A DNA stretch of 61,692 bases, from the NCBI GenBank assembly GCA_964565715.1, contig CAZMGG010000016.1, positions 1 through 61,692 on the forward strand, given 5' to 3'. The notes under the pieces were generated by a model. The model searched no databases. It saw nothing but the letters and a program-made list of their open reading frames with translations, and was not told where the DNA came from. Shown in pieces: positions 25,786 through 34,668 of the stretch. This DNA comes from CAZMGG01 sp964565715 (GTDB taxonomy: Bacteria; Planctomycetota; UBA1135; UBA2386). The translations under genes were made by a program, and so were the position numbers. Each line of letters begins with the position of its first letter. The stretch's first letter is position 1.

Positions 25786-27312
25786 ATGGCTTCGCCCGCG
25801 CTCCGTCTGTTCGCCGTCCTGCCGCTGGCCTGGCTCGCTCCCGTCGTCGTCGCCCAGGATCCGGCGCCGCCGCCCCTGCCGGGCGATCTGCGGGCCCAGC
25901 AGCGCGGGCTGCCGATCCGCGACCTGTCGGTCGAAGACGCCCTGCGGCTCGGCCGGCGCAACAACCTGACGCTGCGGGCCGCCGAGCTGCTGCCGCAGCA
26001 GGCCCGGCAGACCCTGCTGGAGGCCGAGGCCTTCTTCCTGCCGGAGCTGTACGGCGACGTCGGCTATGCCGAGACCCAGACGCCCAGCCGCAACCAGTTC
26101 CAGCCTTCCATCCAGCGCAAGATCCTGGACGCGACCATGGGCTGGCGGCAGCGCATCACCACCGGCGGCCTGTTCGACCTGGCCTACCGGCCGGCGCGGT
26201 TCGACCAGCGCAGCGCGCTCGCCGGGGCGTTCCCGCAGCGGCAGTTCAGCTCGGAGTTCTCCGCCAGCTACACCCAGCCGCTGCTGCGCGGCGCCTGGAC
26301 CGACTTCAACCTGGCCCAGGTCAACAGCGCCCGTTACGAGCAGACGCGCAGCCAGCACCAGTTCGAACGCACCGTGCAGGACACCCTGCTGGCGATCATC
26401 CAGGCCTACTGGGAGCTCTCCTACGCCCGCGAGAACTACCGCGTGGTGGCCGCCGCCCTGGCGGTGGCGCAGGAGCAACTGCGTATCACCGAGGAGCGCA
26501 TCCGCGTGCAGGAGCTGGCGCCGCGTGACCGGGTCGCCGACGAGGCCGAGGTGGCGTTGCGGCAGGAGGAGCTGATCCTGGCCGAGGGCGAGATCGGCAA
26601 CCGCGAGGACGACCTGCGCCGGCTGCTGTTCGACGACGGCGACGGCCAGCTCTGGCAGACGGCGCTGCGGCCGGTGAGCCCGATCGCGCTGGAGGCGGAG
26701 GCGGCGCCGGAGTTCGAGCCGCTCGCCGACCGGGCGCTGAGCATGCGTCCGGACCTGAAGGCGCTGCGCACCGACGTGGCGATCGCCGAGGTGGACCTGC
26801 TGCAGGCCGACCGCAACCTGCTGCCGGCGCTGGACCTGGTCGGCACCTACTCGAGCGACGGCATCACCGACCAGTTCCACCGCGCCTGGCTCGACTCGGT
26901 GGAGCAGGAATACCCCGACTGGGGCATCCGCCTGCAGTTCTCGATCCCGATCGGCAACCAGGCGGCGCGGGCGGCCCGCACCCGCGCCACCCTCGAACTG
27001 GAACGCCGCAAGCGGGTGCTCTACGGCGCCATGCTGGACGTCACCCAGGAGGTGCGCGATGCGGCCCGCACGCTCGGCACCCTGGGCCAGAGCATCCGCG
27101 CCAGCGGCGAGAGCGTGCGGCTGGCCGAATCCAACCTGGAGACCGAACAGGTCAAGCTGCGGGTCGGCACGACCACGGCCTTCGAGGTGCAGCGGCGCAA
27201 CCAGGCGCTGCAGGAGGCCCGCCGCCGGCATCTGCGCAATCAGCTCGACTACCGGGTGGCGCAGGGCCGATTGCTGCACGTGCAGGGCATCCTGGAGGCC
27301 CCGCCGCAGTGA
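25786..27312 (+). CDS. TolC-family outer membrane efflux protein
   Basis: 508 residues with a signal peptide (about 1-23, VVVAQ). It has two OEP-type halves with long helical hairpins, beginning SVEDALRLGRRNNLTLRAAE. The second half contains RALSMRPDLKALRTDVAIAEVDLLQADRNLLPAL and ends with a helix near EVQRRNQALQEARRRHLRNQ. TolC-type trimers form outer-membrane exit ducts for efflux pumps or type I secretion. No pump or membrane-fusion gene lies next to it, so its partners are elsewhere. It implies an outer membrane. Confidence 0.9.
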   Translation: MASPALRLFAVLPLAWLAPVVVAQDPAPPPLPGDLRAQQRGLPIRDLSVEDALRLGRRNNLTLRAAELLPQQARQTLLEAEAFFLPELYGDVGYAETQTPSRNQFQPSIQRKILDATMGWRQRITTGGLFDLAYRPARFDQRSALAGAFPQRQFSSEFSASYTQPLLRGAWTDFNLAQVNSARYEQTRSQHQFERTVQDTLLAIIQAYWELSYARENYRVVAAALAVAQEQLRITEERIRVQELAPRDRVADEAEVALRQEELILAEGEIGNREDDLRRLLFDDGDGQLWQTALRPVSPIALEAEAAPEFEPLADRALSMRPDLKALRTDVAIAEVDLLQADRNLLPALDLVGTYSSDGITDQFHRAWLDSVEQEYPDWGIRLQFSIPIGNQAARAARTRATLELERRKRVLYGAMLDVTQEVRDAARTLGTLGQSIRASGESVRLAESNLETEQVKLRVGTTTAFEVQRRNQALQEARRRHLRNQLDYRVAQGRLLHVQGILEAPPQ

Positions 27313-27374
27313 TCCGTCCGGTGGTGGTCGCCCGGCCGGTGACGCCGCCCCCCGGTCCCGACTAGGAAGTGCCC

Positions 27375-29039
27375 GTGAACGCCCCGATCCGCCTGTTCGC
27401 CTGCCTGCTGGCCGCCGCTGCCGGCCTCGGCCCCGCCGCTCCCGCCCAGGAGCACGATCCGCGGAACCCGTATGGCTTCCCCGGCTGGCAGGCGGACTTC
27501 CCGGTGCCGCTGCAGCTGCCGCCGCACGTGCCGGGCCGCTTCTACGACCGGTCGCGGCGGCAGGCCCTCGAGCGGATCGCCGCCAACCTGCAGGGCAACA
27601 CCAGCCGCGAGGTGTGGCAGATGGCCATGCAGTTCTGGCGGCGGGCGCCCAAGGACGCCGTCGAGCCGCTGATCGAGACCATGGATCGCGCCTACGCGTC
27701 GACCGCACTGGCCGACCTGGTCAAGAACTGCGTCGAGGCGATGGGGCTGATGGCCGACGAACGCTTCGACGAAGCGCTGCGACGGGCCCTGGAGCACCCG
27801 AGCACCTCGGTGCAGCAGGCCGCGTACCTGGCGCTGGCCACCTCGGGCAAGGCCGACACCGTGGCGATGGCCTACCGCTGGTTCCCCGGGATGGACGGCA
27901 AGGGGCGCGCCGCCTGGTTGAAGGCCGCCCGCGTGCGGCTGGGCGAGGCCGCGATCCCGCTGTTCCGCGATCTCATGCAGTCGCCGCAGATCGGCGTGCG
28001 CGACCAGGTGCTGCAGGAACTGATGCTGATGCCGCCCGGCCAGGCGGTGGATGCCCTGCTGCCGCTGTGGCCTTCGGCGATCGGCGAGTTCAAGGTGATC
28101 ATCGCTGGCATCCGGCACGCCGCCGGTGACGGCGTCGGCACCGTCGCGCTGCGCGACTGGCTGCGCGGCGAGGATCCCGGCCTGGCGATGCTGGCGATCC
28201 GCCAGGCGGCCCGGGTCGGCGTCGGCGAACTGCGCGAGGACGTCCTGCGCCTGTCGTTGCATCCCAGCGAGAACGTGCGCAAGGAGGTCGTCAACGCCCT
28301 GGTCCGCCTGGAGGGCGACGACGTCGCCGACACCCTGGAAGTGCTGGCCGAGCCGAACGAGCACTGGCAGATCAAGGCGATGGCGCTGCGCGAGCTGACG
28401 CGGCGCGGCCGCCCGGCGGCGGCGACGGCCCTGCTGGAGGACATCAAGACCGCCACCGGCACGCGGCTGCAGGTCCTGCTGGACATGCTGACCGCCAGCG
28501 GCGACGACCGGGCGGTGCCGGTGCTGGCGGAACGCTTCCGCAAGGCGCCCGAGGGCGAAGGGCGGCCGTTCCTGCAGGCCCTGGCCCTGTCGGGTTCCAG
28601 GGCGGCACTGCCCGAACTGCTGGCCCTGTTCACCGGTCCGGAGGTGCGGGTCGGTCCCGCCGACCGACCCGGCGGCGCGCTCACCACCCTCAACTACATC
28701 CCGGTGATCCTGCCCAACCTGCGCGGCGCCGAGGCGGAGATGGCGGCTGCGTGGGACAGCCTGCCGAAGGACGATCTCCGGCGGCGTGGCCTGTACCTGC
28801 ACATGCTGGGCGGCGTCGCCGCCGATCGGACCGACGACGCGGTGCGCGCCGTGCTGGTGGACCGGCTGCGCGCCATCCTGGCCGCGCGCGACGAGGCGCC
28901 GCAGCTCCGCGTGCTGGCGCTGAACCTGCTGACCCACCATCTGACGGTCGACGACGCGATGGCGTTGAAGCAGGCGATGGCCGCCGAGGCCGGGCCGATG
29001 CAGAGCCTGCTCAGCGACTACCTCTGGGCCTACTTCTAG
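27375..29039 (+). CDS. Exported HEAT-repeat protein
   Basis: 554 residues from the GTG at 27375, chosen because AGGA lies 7 bases upstream; an in-frame GTG at 27369 is the alternative. A signal peptide runs to about residue 25 (AAPAQE). The body consists of paired helices typical of HEAT repeats (for example LEHPSTSVQQAAYLALATSG, LSLHPSENVRKEVVNALVRL). No catalytic motif is seen. Its stop shares the palindrome CTAG with the stop of the next, convergent gene. Such exported HEAT proteins are common in Planctomycetota; binding partners are unknown. Confidence 0.82.
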   Translation: MNAPIRLFACLLAAAAGLGPAAPAQEHDPRNPYGFPGWQADFPVPLQLPPHVPGRFYDRSRRQALERIAANLQGNTSREVWQMAMQFWRRAPKDAVEPLIETMDRAYASTALADLVKNCVEAMGLMADERFDEALRRALEHPSTSVQQAAYLALATSGKADTVAMAYRWFPGMDGKGRAAWLKAARVRLGEAAIPLFRDLMQSPQIGVRDQVLQELMLMPPGQAVDALLPLWPSAIGEFKVIIAGIRHAAGDGVGTVALRDWLRGEDPGLAMLAIRQAARVGVGELREDVLRLSLHPSENVRKEVVNALVRLEGDDVADTLEVLAEPNEHWQIKAMALRELTRRGRPAAATALLEDIKTATGTRLQVLLDMLTASGDDRAVPVLAERFRKAPEGEGRPFLQALALSGSRAALPELLALFTGPEVRVGPADRPGGALTTLNYIPVILPNLRGAEAEMAAAWDSLPKDDLRRRGLYLHMLGGVAADRTDDAVRAVLVDRLRAILAARDEAPQLRVLALNLLTHHLTVDDAMALKQAMAAEAGPMQSLLSDYLWAYF

Positions 29040-29689
29040 GGGTCGTCCGCCGTCGGCCACGCCGGGCCGCGCAGGGCGATCCAGCGCTCGTCGTCGACGC
29101 CGCGCCAGGCCCAGCGCTGCGGCCGCGGATCCTGCCGGCGTCGCCCGGCATCGGTGTCGGGCCGGCGCGCGCCGGTGTAGCCGCCCTGCAGGTTGCGGGT
29201 GAACGCCGCCTCGTCGCCTTCGGGGAACGAGAACACGCAGTGGCCGGGGCTGGTCAGGTCCAGCGGCCAGGCCAGCACGGTGAGCGGCGGCACCGAGTCT
29301 GGAGCGGGGAGCGTGCCGCGGGTCGGCGGTGTCGGCTCCACGGCGAACAGGTAGTGCTTGTTGCGCAGCAGGAGTCCGGTGGTCGGCGCGGCGCCGGGCG
29401 CCAGTTCCAGGTCGTGGCCGAACACCAGCGCCGCGGCGCAGGCCCGCTGCAGACGGGCCAGCAGGACCTGGGGCAGCAGGGGCTCATCGGCGGCAGCCGG
29501 GTCGAACGGCTGCATCGCCACCGCCTCGCGCAGGAGCAGCGCCGCCACGTCCGCCGCGCGTTCCTCGGCGCGCGCGCTGCGGGTGGCCGATGCCACCGGG
29601 AACCAGAAGGTCAGCCCGAGACCGCCGAACCCGAGCAGCACCAGCCAGTTGCCGAGGTTGAAGTTGCGGCGGGATCGGCCGAGGGCCAT
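29036..29689 (-). CDS. Hypothetical protein with N-terminal membrane helix (pseudopilin-like N-terminus)
   Basis: 217 residues. After a short basic N-terminus (MALGRSRRNFN), one hydrophobic helix lies at about 13-31 (WLVLLGFGGLGLTFWFP). The rest is extracytoplasmic. A late segment (GHCVFSFPEGDEAAFTRN, LQGGYTGARRPD) resembles proteins where a pseudopilin-like helix precedes a small globular domain. I do not recognise the family. The stop overlaps that of the HEAT gene through CTAG. The ATG is preceded by CATACT at leaderless spacing and is divergent from the nucleotidyltransferase gene. Confidence 0.7.
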   Translation of the reverse strand: MALGRSRRNFNLGNWLVLLGFGGLGLTFWFPVASATRSARAEERAADVAALLLREAVAMQPFDPAAADEPLLPQVLLARLQRACAAALVFGHDLELAPGAAPTTGLLLRNKHYLFAVEPTPPTRGTLPAPDSVPPLTVLAWPLDLTSPGHCVFSFPEGDEAAFTRNLQGGYTGARRPDTDAGRRRQDPRPQRWAWRGVDDERWIALRGPAWPTADDP

Positions 29690-29695
29690 CGCCGC

Positions 29696-29701
29696 AGTAT
29701 G
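29696..29701 (-). promoter_or_regulatory. Putative -10 hexamer (CATACT), leaderless spacing
   Basis: On the minus strand CATACT lies 6 bases before the ATG at 29689. The same bases read AGTATG on the plus strand, 11 bases before the nucleotidyltransferase ATG, so one short element may serve both directions. Confidence 0.35.
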
Positions 29702-29712
29702 GTGGGCGCCGC

Positions 29713-31086
29713 ATGGCCGAAGCAAGGGACGTCGCAGCGCTGGACGTGCTGGCACTGGCGCTGCCCGCCGACGTGGGCGCGCTGGCGCGCCGGCTGCGCG
29801 CGCATGGTCGCGTGTGGGTGGTGGGCGGCGCCGTGCGCGACGCGCTGCTGCGGCATCCGGTCCACGACTGGGACCTGGCCACCGACCTGCCGCCGGCGGT
29901 GCTGGCGTCACTGCTGCCCGAGGCCGACGCCCGCGACCAGGAACTCGGCGCCTTCCGCCTGCCGCGCGCGACCGGCGGCGCCGCGGTGGTCACCACGCTG
30001 CGCACCGAGGCGGACTACCGCGAGCACCGGCGGCCGGGTCGGGTGACGTTCATCGACGATCCGCTGCGCGACGCGCAGCGGCGCGACTTCACCTGCAACG
30101 CGATCTATTGGGATCCGGTGGCCGGCGTGCTGCTCGACCCCACCGGCGGCATCGCCGACCTGCGCCGAGGCCGGCTGCGGGCGATCGGCGACCCGGCGAC
30201 CCGCTTCACCGAGGACGCGCTGCGCCTGCTGCGGCTGGTGCGCTTCGCCGCCCGCTGCGGGCTCGAGGTCGAGTCGCAGACGGCCGCGGCGGCCCGCGGC
30301 TGCGCCGCGCTCGCCGCGCACCTGTCGGCGGAACGCGTCTACGGCGAGCTGACCGCCGTCTTCACCGCCCGCGGTCGTGGCCGGGGCCTGCGGTTGCTGC
30401 ACGAGCTGGGGCTCACCGCCGTGCTGCTGCCGGAGGTGGCGGCCATGGCCGGCGTGACCCAGCCGCCGGAGTACCACCCGGAGGGCGACGTGCTGGTGCA
30501 CACGATCCTGGTGCTGGACCACGTGCCGCCGGGCGACGCCGCGCTGGCCTGGGCCGCGGTCCTGCACGACGTCGGCAAGCCGCCGACCTGGCGGCAGGCC
30601 GAGGACCGCATCCGTTTCGACGGCCACGACACGCTGTCGGCGAAGATGGCCGACGCGATCCTGCGCCGCCTGCACGCGCCGGCCGCGGTGCGCGAGGCGG
30701 TGGTCGACCTGGCCCAGGACCACATCCGCTTCGCCGCCCTGCCCGCCATGCGGCCGCGCCGCCGGGAGGAATGGCTGCGCCAGCCCGGCTTCTGGCGGCA
30801 TCTGCTGTTCCACCGCGCCGACTGCCTCGGCAGCCACGCCGACCTGCGGCTCTACCGGCAGGCAATCGACGCCCTCCGCGCGCTGCCGCCGGAACGCACG
30901 GTGCTGGTGGCCGGCGCCGACGCGCTGGCGCTGGGCGTGCCGGAAGGCCCCTTGGTAGGGGAAGTGCTGCGCCGCACCCACGATCTGGCCGACCAGCGCG
31001 GCATCGGCGACCGGCCTGCGGCCCTGGTCCTGCTCCGGGAGGTCGTCGCCGGGGCCGTCAAGCGGTCCGATCCGGACGGCCGATAG
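29713..31086 (+). CDS. cca: CCA-adding enzyme / poly(A) polymerase family nucleotidyltransferase with HD domain
   Basis: 457 residues. The class II nucleotidyltransferase head has GGAVRD (38-43), the catalytic DWDLATD (52-58), RRDFTCNAIYWDP and the RLLRLVRFAARCGLE flexible region. A C-terminal HD domain is marked by LHDVGKPP near residue 285 and a later QDHIRFAA. These enzymes add or repair the CCA end of tRNA, or add poly(A) tails to RNA. Sequence alone does not separate the two activities, but the HD domain and length favour tRNA CCA maturation. Confidence 0.88.
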   Translation: MAEARDVAALDVLALALPADVGALARRLRAHGRVWVVGGAVRDALLRHPVHDWDLATDLPPAVLASLLPEADARDQELGAFRLPRATGGAAVVTTLRTEADYREHRRPGRVTFIDDPLRDAQRRDFTCNAIYWDPVAGVLLDPTGGIADLRRGRLRAIGDPATRFTEDALRLLRLVRFAARCGLEVESQTAAAARGCAALAAHLSAERVYGELTAVFTARGRGRGLRLLHELGLTAVLLPEVAAMAGVTQPPEYHPEGDVLVHTILVLDHVPPGDAALAWAAVLHDVGKPPTWRQAEDRIRFDGHDTLSAKMADAILRRLHAPAAVREAVVDLAQDHIRFAALPAMRPRRREEWLRQPGFWRHLLFHRADCLGSHADLRLYRQAIDALRALPPERTVLVAGADALALGVPEGPLVGEVLRRTHDLADQRGIGDRPAALVLLREVVAGAVKRSDPDGR

Positions 31087-31132
31087 GAACGGGGGCTGGC
31101 GCATCGCCGGCCGACGGGGAAGCAGGAACGCC

Positions 31133-31978
31133 ATGCACGGTCCCAACCAGGATCCCAAGTTCGAGCAGTACCGCCGCGAGCGGGAGCGACGCCGGCTGCT
31201 GGACGCCGGACCGCAGCGGGACCTCGGTGCCGCCGCCGACGCCCTGCGCCAGATCGAGGCCGCCGAGGCCGAGGAGGTGCGTGATCGCCAGCTCAGCCGG
31301 GAGGTGCACGACTTCTTCGAGGCGGCGACGCGCACCGCCGCCGGCATCGTCAGCAAGGTCGCCGACACGCAGCAGGAACGGGCGGCGGCGCGGCTGAAGG
31401 ACGAGATGCAGGAGTTCCTGGAGTCGTCCCTGCGGCGCATGCGCACCTTCGTGCTGAGCCTGGGCCCGCGCCAGGACGGGCCCGAGGCCGAGGCGGTGGT
31501 GGAGGCGCAGATGCGCAACCTGGTGGGACCGGTGCTGGACGGCTTCCGGGCCGAGGGCACCGCCGCCCTGGCGGACAAGCATCTTGGCGCCGACCCGCTG
31601 GCCACCGCGCCCGGCGCGGTGCGGGCGGAACTGCGTCCGCGCCGGACTGCGTCGCCGGCGGCGGCGCCGCACGACGCCGAGCCGTTCGCCGCGGTCCGGG
31701 CGGCGGCCTCGGCCGCCGGCTGCCAAGTCGAGCCCAACGCCGCCATCGAGGAGCATCTGGTGGCCGAGGTCTGCGGCGGCGGCGCCGAGCCTGCCGCGCC
31801 GGCGGAACCGGTCGAGACCGCGAGCGACGCGGCGGCCGCCGCCGCCGAACAGAAGGCCGACGACCTGCGCTTCCAGAACGCCCTGCGCGGCCTCGTGCAG
31901 CAAGGCCTGATGACCCCCGACGAGGCTCGTGCCGCCTGGCGTGCCCGGCAGGAACAGCGGCAGGGCGCGGCGCGCTAG
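31133..31978 (+). CDS. Hypothetical coiled-coil protein with SHOCT-like C-terminus
   Basis: 281 residues, strongly charged, without signal peptide or membrane helix. The N-terminal half (1-140) is predicted helical or coiled-coil (FEQYRRERERRRLLD, ERAAARLKDEMQEFLESS). An Ala/Pro-rich linker follows (about 160-235). The last 35 residues (LRFQNALRGLVQQGLMTPDEA) look like the short SHOCT-type motif often found at protein ends. The function is unknown. It follows the CCA-type gene by 46 bases and may share its transcript. Confidence 0.68.
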   Translation: MHGPNQDPKFEQYRRERERRRLLDAGPQRDLGAAADALRQIEAAEAEEVRDRQLSREVHDFFEAATRTAAGIVSKVADTQQERAAARLKDEMQEFLESSLRRMRTFVLSLGPRQDGPEAEAVVEAQMRNLVGPVLDGFRAEGTAALADKHLGADPLATAPGAVRAELRPRRTASPAAAPHDAEPFAAVRAAASAAGCQVEPNAAIEEHLVAEVCGGGAEPAAPAEPVETASDAAAAAAEQKADDLRFQNALRGLVQQGLMTPDEARAAWRARQEQRQGAAR

Positions 31979-31986
31979 GCTGGCGA

Positions 31987-32865
31987 TCAGGTGAGCGCGA
32001 TGCGCCGCGCGATCCAGCGCGCCGGCAGGATGGCGACGAACGCCGCCAGCGCCTCGATCGGGCGGCCGGCGGCGAGGCACAGGAGCCCGGTGTAGAGCAT
32101 CGTGCCGAGCAGCAGCCACAGCATCGCGCCGCGGATCGTGCGGGCGTTCCATTCGCCGACGCGCCGGTTGCGGGCGCTGAACAGCAGGATCGGCACCAGC
32201 GCCACGGCCGGCGCCGGCCAGACGCCCCCCTGCACGGCGAACAGGGCCATCAGCGCCACCAGCGGCGGCACCGCCAGCAGCGACACCACCGCCTTCGGCC
32301 GCACCGAGCTGCTGTCCTCGAGCACGCCGAGCAGGGTCACCGCCAGGATGTAGACGCCGTAGGCGCTGGCCGCCGCGAGCAGGGCCATGGATTCCCCAGC
32401 GGCGCCGCCGCCGAGGGCGGCGGCGGTGGCCAGGTTGAGGCCGCGCAGCGTGCCCATGGTGAGGGCGCCCGACAGCGGGTGGCGCTTCAGCAGGAAGTCG
32501 TAGCCGAGCACCAGCACCGCCAGCAGGCCGTGCCAGAGCGGCACCGGCGACAGCGCGGTGCCGCCGAGCAGCAGGCCGAGGCCCAGCGCGAGGGCCGCGC
32601 CCGGCCGGATCTGGCCCCGCGGGATCGGCCGCTCGGGCCGCTGCCGGGCGTCCTCGCGCCGGTCGGCGAAGTCGTTCAACGCCATGCCGGCGGCGTAGAC
32701 CAGCACCGAGGCGGCCATCGCCCGCCCGGCGGCCGCGTTCCAGGGCAGCGCTGCGACGCAGAGCCCGGCCATGACGTCGGCGGCCGGCGAAAACAGGGCG
32801 CCTGTGCGGAGCAGGCGCAACCAGGGCAGGATTCGCATGCGGGGGGGCGGCGCGCCGGCCCGCAC
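31987..32865 (-). CDS. UbiA-family prenyltransferase
   Basis: 292 residues from a GTG 3 bases after the rseP stop; the ATG at 32838 is an alternative start. Seven to nine membrane helices are evident. The first aspartate-rich motif, NDFADRRED (N64, D65, D68, D72), binds prenyl diphosphate through Mg2+ and is followed by RPERPIPRG. The second Asp motif is weak (YDFLLKRHP), as in some family members. UbiA enzymes attach prenyl chains to aromatic or other acceptors. The acceptor is unknown. Context with dxr (isoprenoid precursor synthesis) fits a prenyl-using step. Confidence 0.83.
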   Translation of the reverse strand: MRAGAPPPRMRILPWLRLLRTGALFSPAADVMAGLCVAALPWNAAAGRAMAASVLVYAAGMALNDFADRREDARQRPERPIPRGQIRPGAALALGLGLLLGGTALSPVPLWHGLLAVLVLGYDFLLKRHPLSGALTMGTLRGLNLATAAALGGGAAGESMALLAAASAYGVYILAVTLLGVLEDSSSVRPKAVVSLLAVPPLVALMALFAVQGGVWPAPAVALVPILLFSARNRRVGEWNARTIRGAMLWLLLGTMLYTGLLCLAAGRPIEALAAFVAILPARWIARRIALT

Positions 32866-32868
32866 GGG

Positions 32869-34662
32869 TCACAGCAGCCGCAGGATGTCGTTGTAGGTGA
32901 CGAACACCAGCAGGGCGAGCACGAACACCAGCCCCAGCACCTGGCTGTAGCCCATCACCCGGCCGCTCACCGGCGAGCCCTTGATCTTCTCGATGGCGAG
33001 GAACAGCAGGTAGCCGCCGTCCAGCACCGGGATCGGCAGCAGGTTGACCACCGCCAGGTTGATGCTCAGCATCGCCAGGAAGAAGAAGAAGCGGCTCGGG
33101 CCCCACTGTGCCAGCCGGTAGCTGATGGTGGAGATGCCGACGATGCCGCCGAGGTTGTTGGCGCCGACCTGGCCGGTGACCATCCCCTTCAGGGTGACGT
33201 AGATCTGCCGGATCAGGTCGAGGGACATCACCACGCCGGCCTTCACCGCCGCGCCGATGTTCTCGTGCCGCACCTCGACGCGCTGCCGCGGCAGTTCGCT
33301 GAGCAGGCCGAGGTCGGCCTGACGGGCCGGGCGGATGGGGAGGGCGACCTCCTGGCCGTCGCGGCGCACGGTGAAGGTGAGGGGCTCCTCGGGCGCGCTG
33401 GCCTGGACCCGTTCGATCAGCGCCTCCCAATCGGTGATCGGCTCGCCGCCGACGGCGACGAGCTGGTCGCCTGGGCGCATGCCTGCCACAGCGGCGCGGC
33501 CGTCGGCGGTGGGCAGCAGCACCATGCCATCGACGTCGCCGACCAGGCCGACGTGGTCGGCCAGCGCGCGCCGATCGGCGGGCGTGAACGCGGCCGAGAG
33601 ATCGATCTCATCGTCGCCGCGGCGCACCTTCATGACGAGCCTGGGCGGGCCGTCGGCGAGCGTGCGCAGGTCGCCGGCGAACGGCGCGCCGTCCACCTGC
33701 AGGATGCGATCGAGGCGCCGCAGGTCGAGGTCCTGCAACGCCGCCAGGCCAGGCCGCAGGCCGGCCACCAGGCGCGGCATCGGCGCGACGCCGATCCGCG
33801 GCGGCAGCGCGGTGCTCGGCGGCGCCGGCGGCAGCACGACCTCCCGCTCGCTCTCGCCGCGGCGCACCCGCAGGGTGGCGGGCGCGCGGTCCGGGGCGGT
33901 GAGCGCGTCGACGCGGACGGCGCCTTCGCGGCCGATGGTGGGGGCGCCATCCACTGCCAGCACCAGGTCGCCGTCGGCCAGTCCGGCCGCCGCCGCCGGC
34001 CCGTCGGCCCGGACCCGCAGGGTCGGCGGCACCGCCTCCACCGCCGGCCCGATGCCGAGCCCGTAGAGACCGTCCTCGGCGTCGAAGCGGGCGAGCACCT
34101 CGATCGGCAGCACCTGGTCGCCGCGTCGCACCTCCAGCGCGATGGGCCGGTGGCCGGCGAGGGCGACCTCGGCGGTGAGGTTCTCGAACGAGTACATCGC
34201 CTTGCCGTTGAGCGTCAGGATCTCGTCGCCGGGCTGCAGGCGCGCCTCCCAGGCCGGGCTGCCGGTCGCCACGGTGCCGACCTCGGGCGCGAGGAAGGTG
34301 ACGCCGACCCGCAGCACGATCGGGAACAGGACCAGCGCCAGCAGCACGTTCATCACGACGCCGCCGCAGAAGTAGAGGGCGCGCTGGCCCACCGACTTGG
34401 CCCACAGGCACTCCTCGGCCGGGTAGCGCCGGTCCGACGGGTCGTGGCCGGCGACGGCGACGTAGCCGCCCACGGGCACCAGCGAGATGCGGTAGTCGGT
34501 GCCGTTGCGGCGGAAGCCGCACAGCCGCTTGCCGAAACCGAGCGAGAACACCTCGACCCGCACGCCGATCCAGCGGGCGCAGAGGAAGTGGCCCAGCTCG
34601 TGCACGTAGATCACGAGGCCGATGCCGAAGGCGACGAGCAGGATCAGCAGGATCTGGGTCAT
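32869..34662 (-). CDS. rseP: Site-2 protease family zinc metalloprotease RseP, with extra PDZ-like repeats
   Basis: 597 residues, longer than the roughly 450 of E. coli RseP. The zinc motif HELGH is at 21-25 in the first membrane helix. A C-terminal helix carries NLLPIPVLDGG near 540, which supplies the Asp ligand. Between them lie about four PDZ-like segments (near GSPAWEARLQPGDEILTLNG, AAGLADGDLVLAVDG, RLDRILQVDGAPF and VAGMRPGDQLVAVGG) where two are usual. It cleaves membrane proteins such as anti-sigma factors within the bilayer. The dxr-rseP order is common in bacteria. Confidence 0.92.
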   Translation of the reverse strand: MTQILLILLVAFGIGLVIYVHELGHFLCARWIGVRVEVFSLGFGKRLCGFRRNGTDYRISLVPVGGYVAVAGHDPSDRRYPAEECLWAKSVGQRALYFCGGVVMNVLLALVLFPIVLRVGVTFLAPEVGTVATGSPAWEARLQPGDEILTLNGKAMYSFENLTAEVALAGHRPIALEVRRGDQVLPIEVLARFDAEDGLYGLGIGPAVEAVPPTLRVRADGPAAAAGLADGDLVLAVDGAPTIGREGAVRVDALTAPDRAPATLRVRRGESEREVVLPPAPPSTALPPRIGVAPMPRLVAGLRPGLAALQDLDLRRLDRILQVDGAPFAGDLRTLADGPPRLVMKVRRGDDEIDLSAAFTPADRRALADHVGLVGDVDGMVLLPTADGRAAVAGMRPGDQLVAVGGEPITDWEALIERVQASAPEEPLTFTVRRDGQEVALPIRPARQADLGLLSELPRQRVEVRHENIGAAVKAGVVMSLDLIRQIYVTLKGMVTGQVGANNLGGIVGISTISYRLAQWGPSRFFFFLAMLSINLAVVNLLPIPVLDGGYLLFLAIEKIKGSPVSGRVMGYSQVLGLVFVLALLVFVTYNDILRLL

Positions 34663-34668
34663 GCGGGG

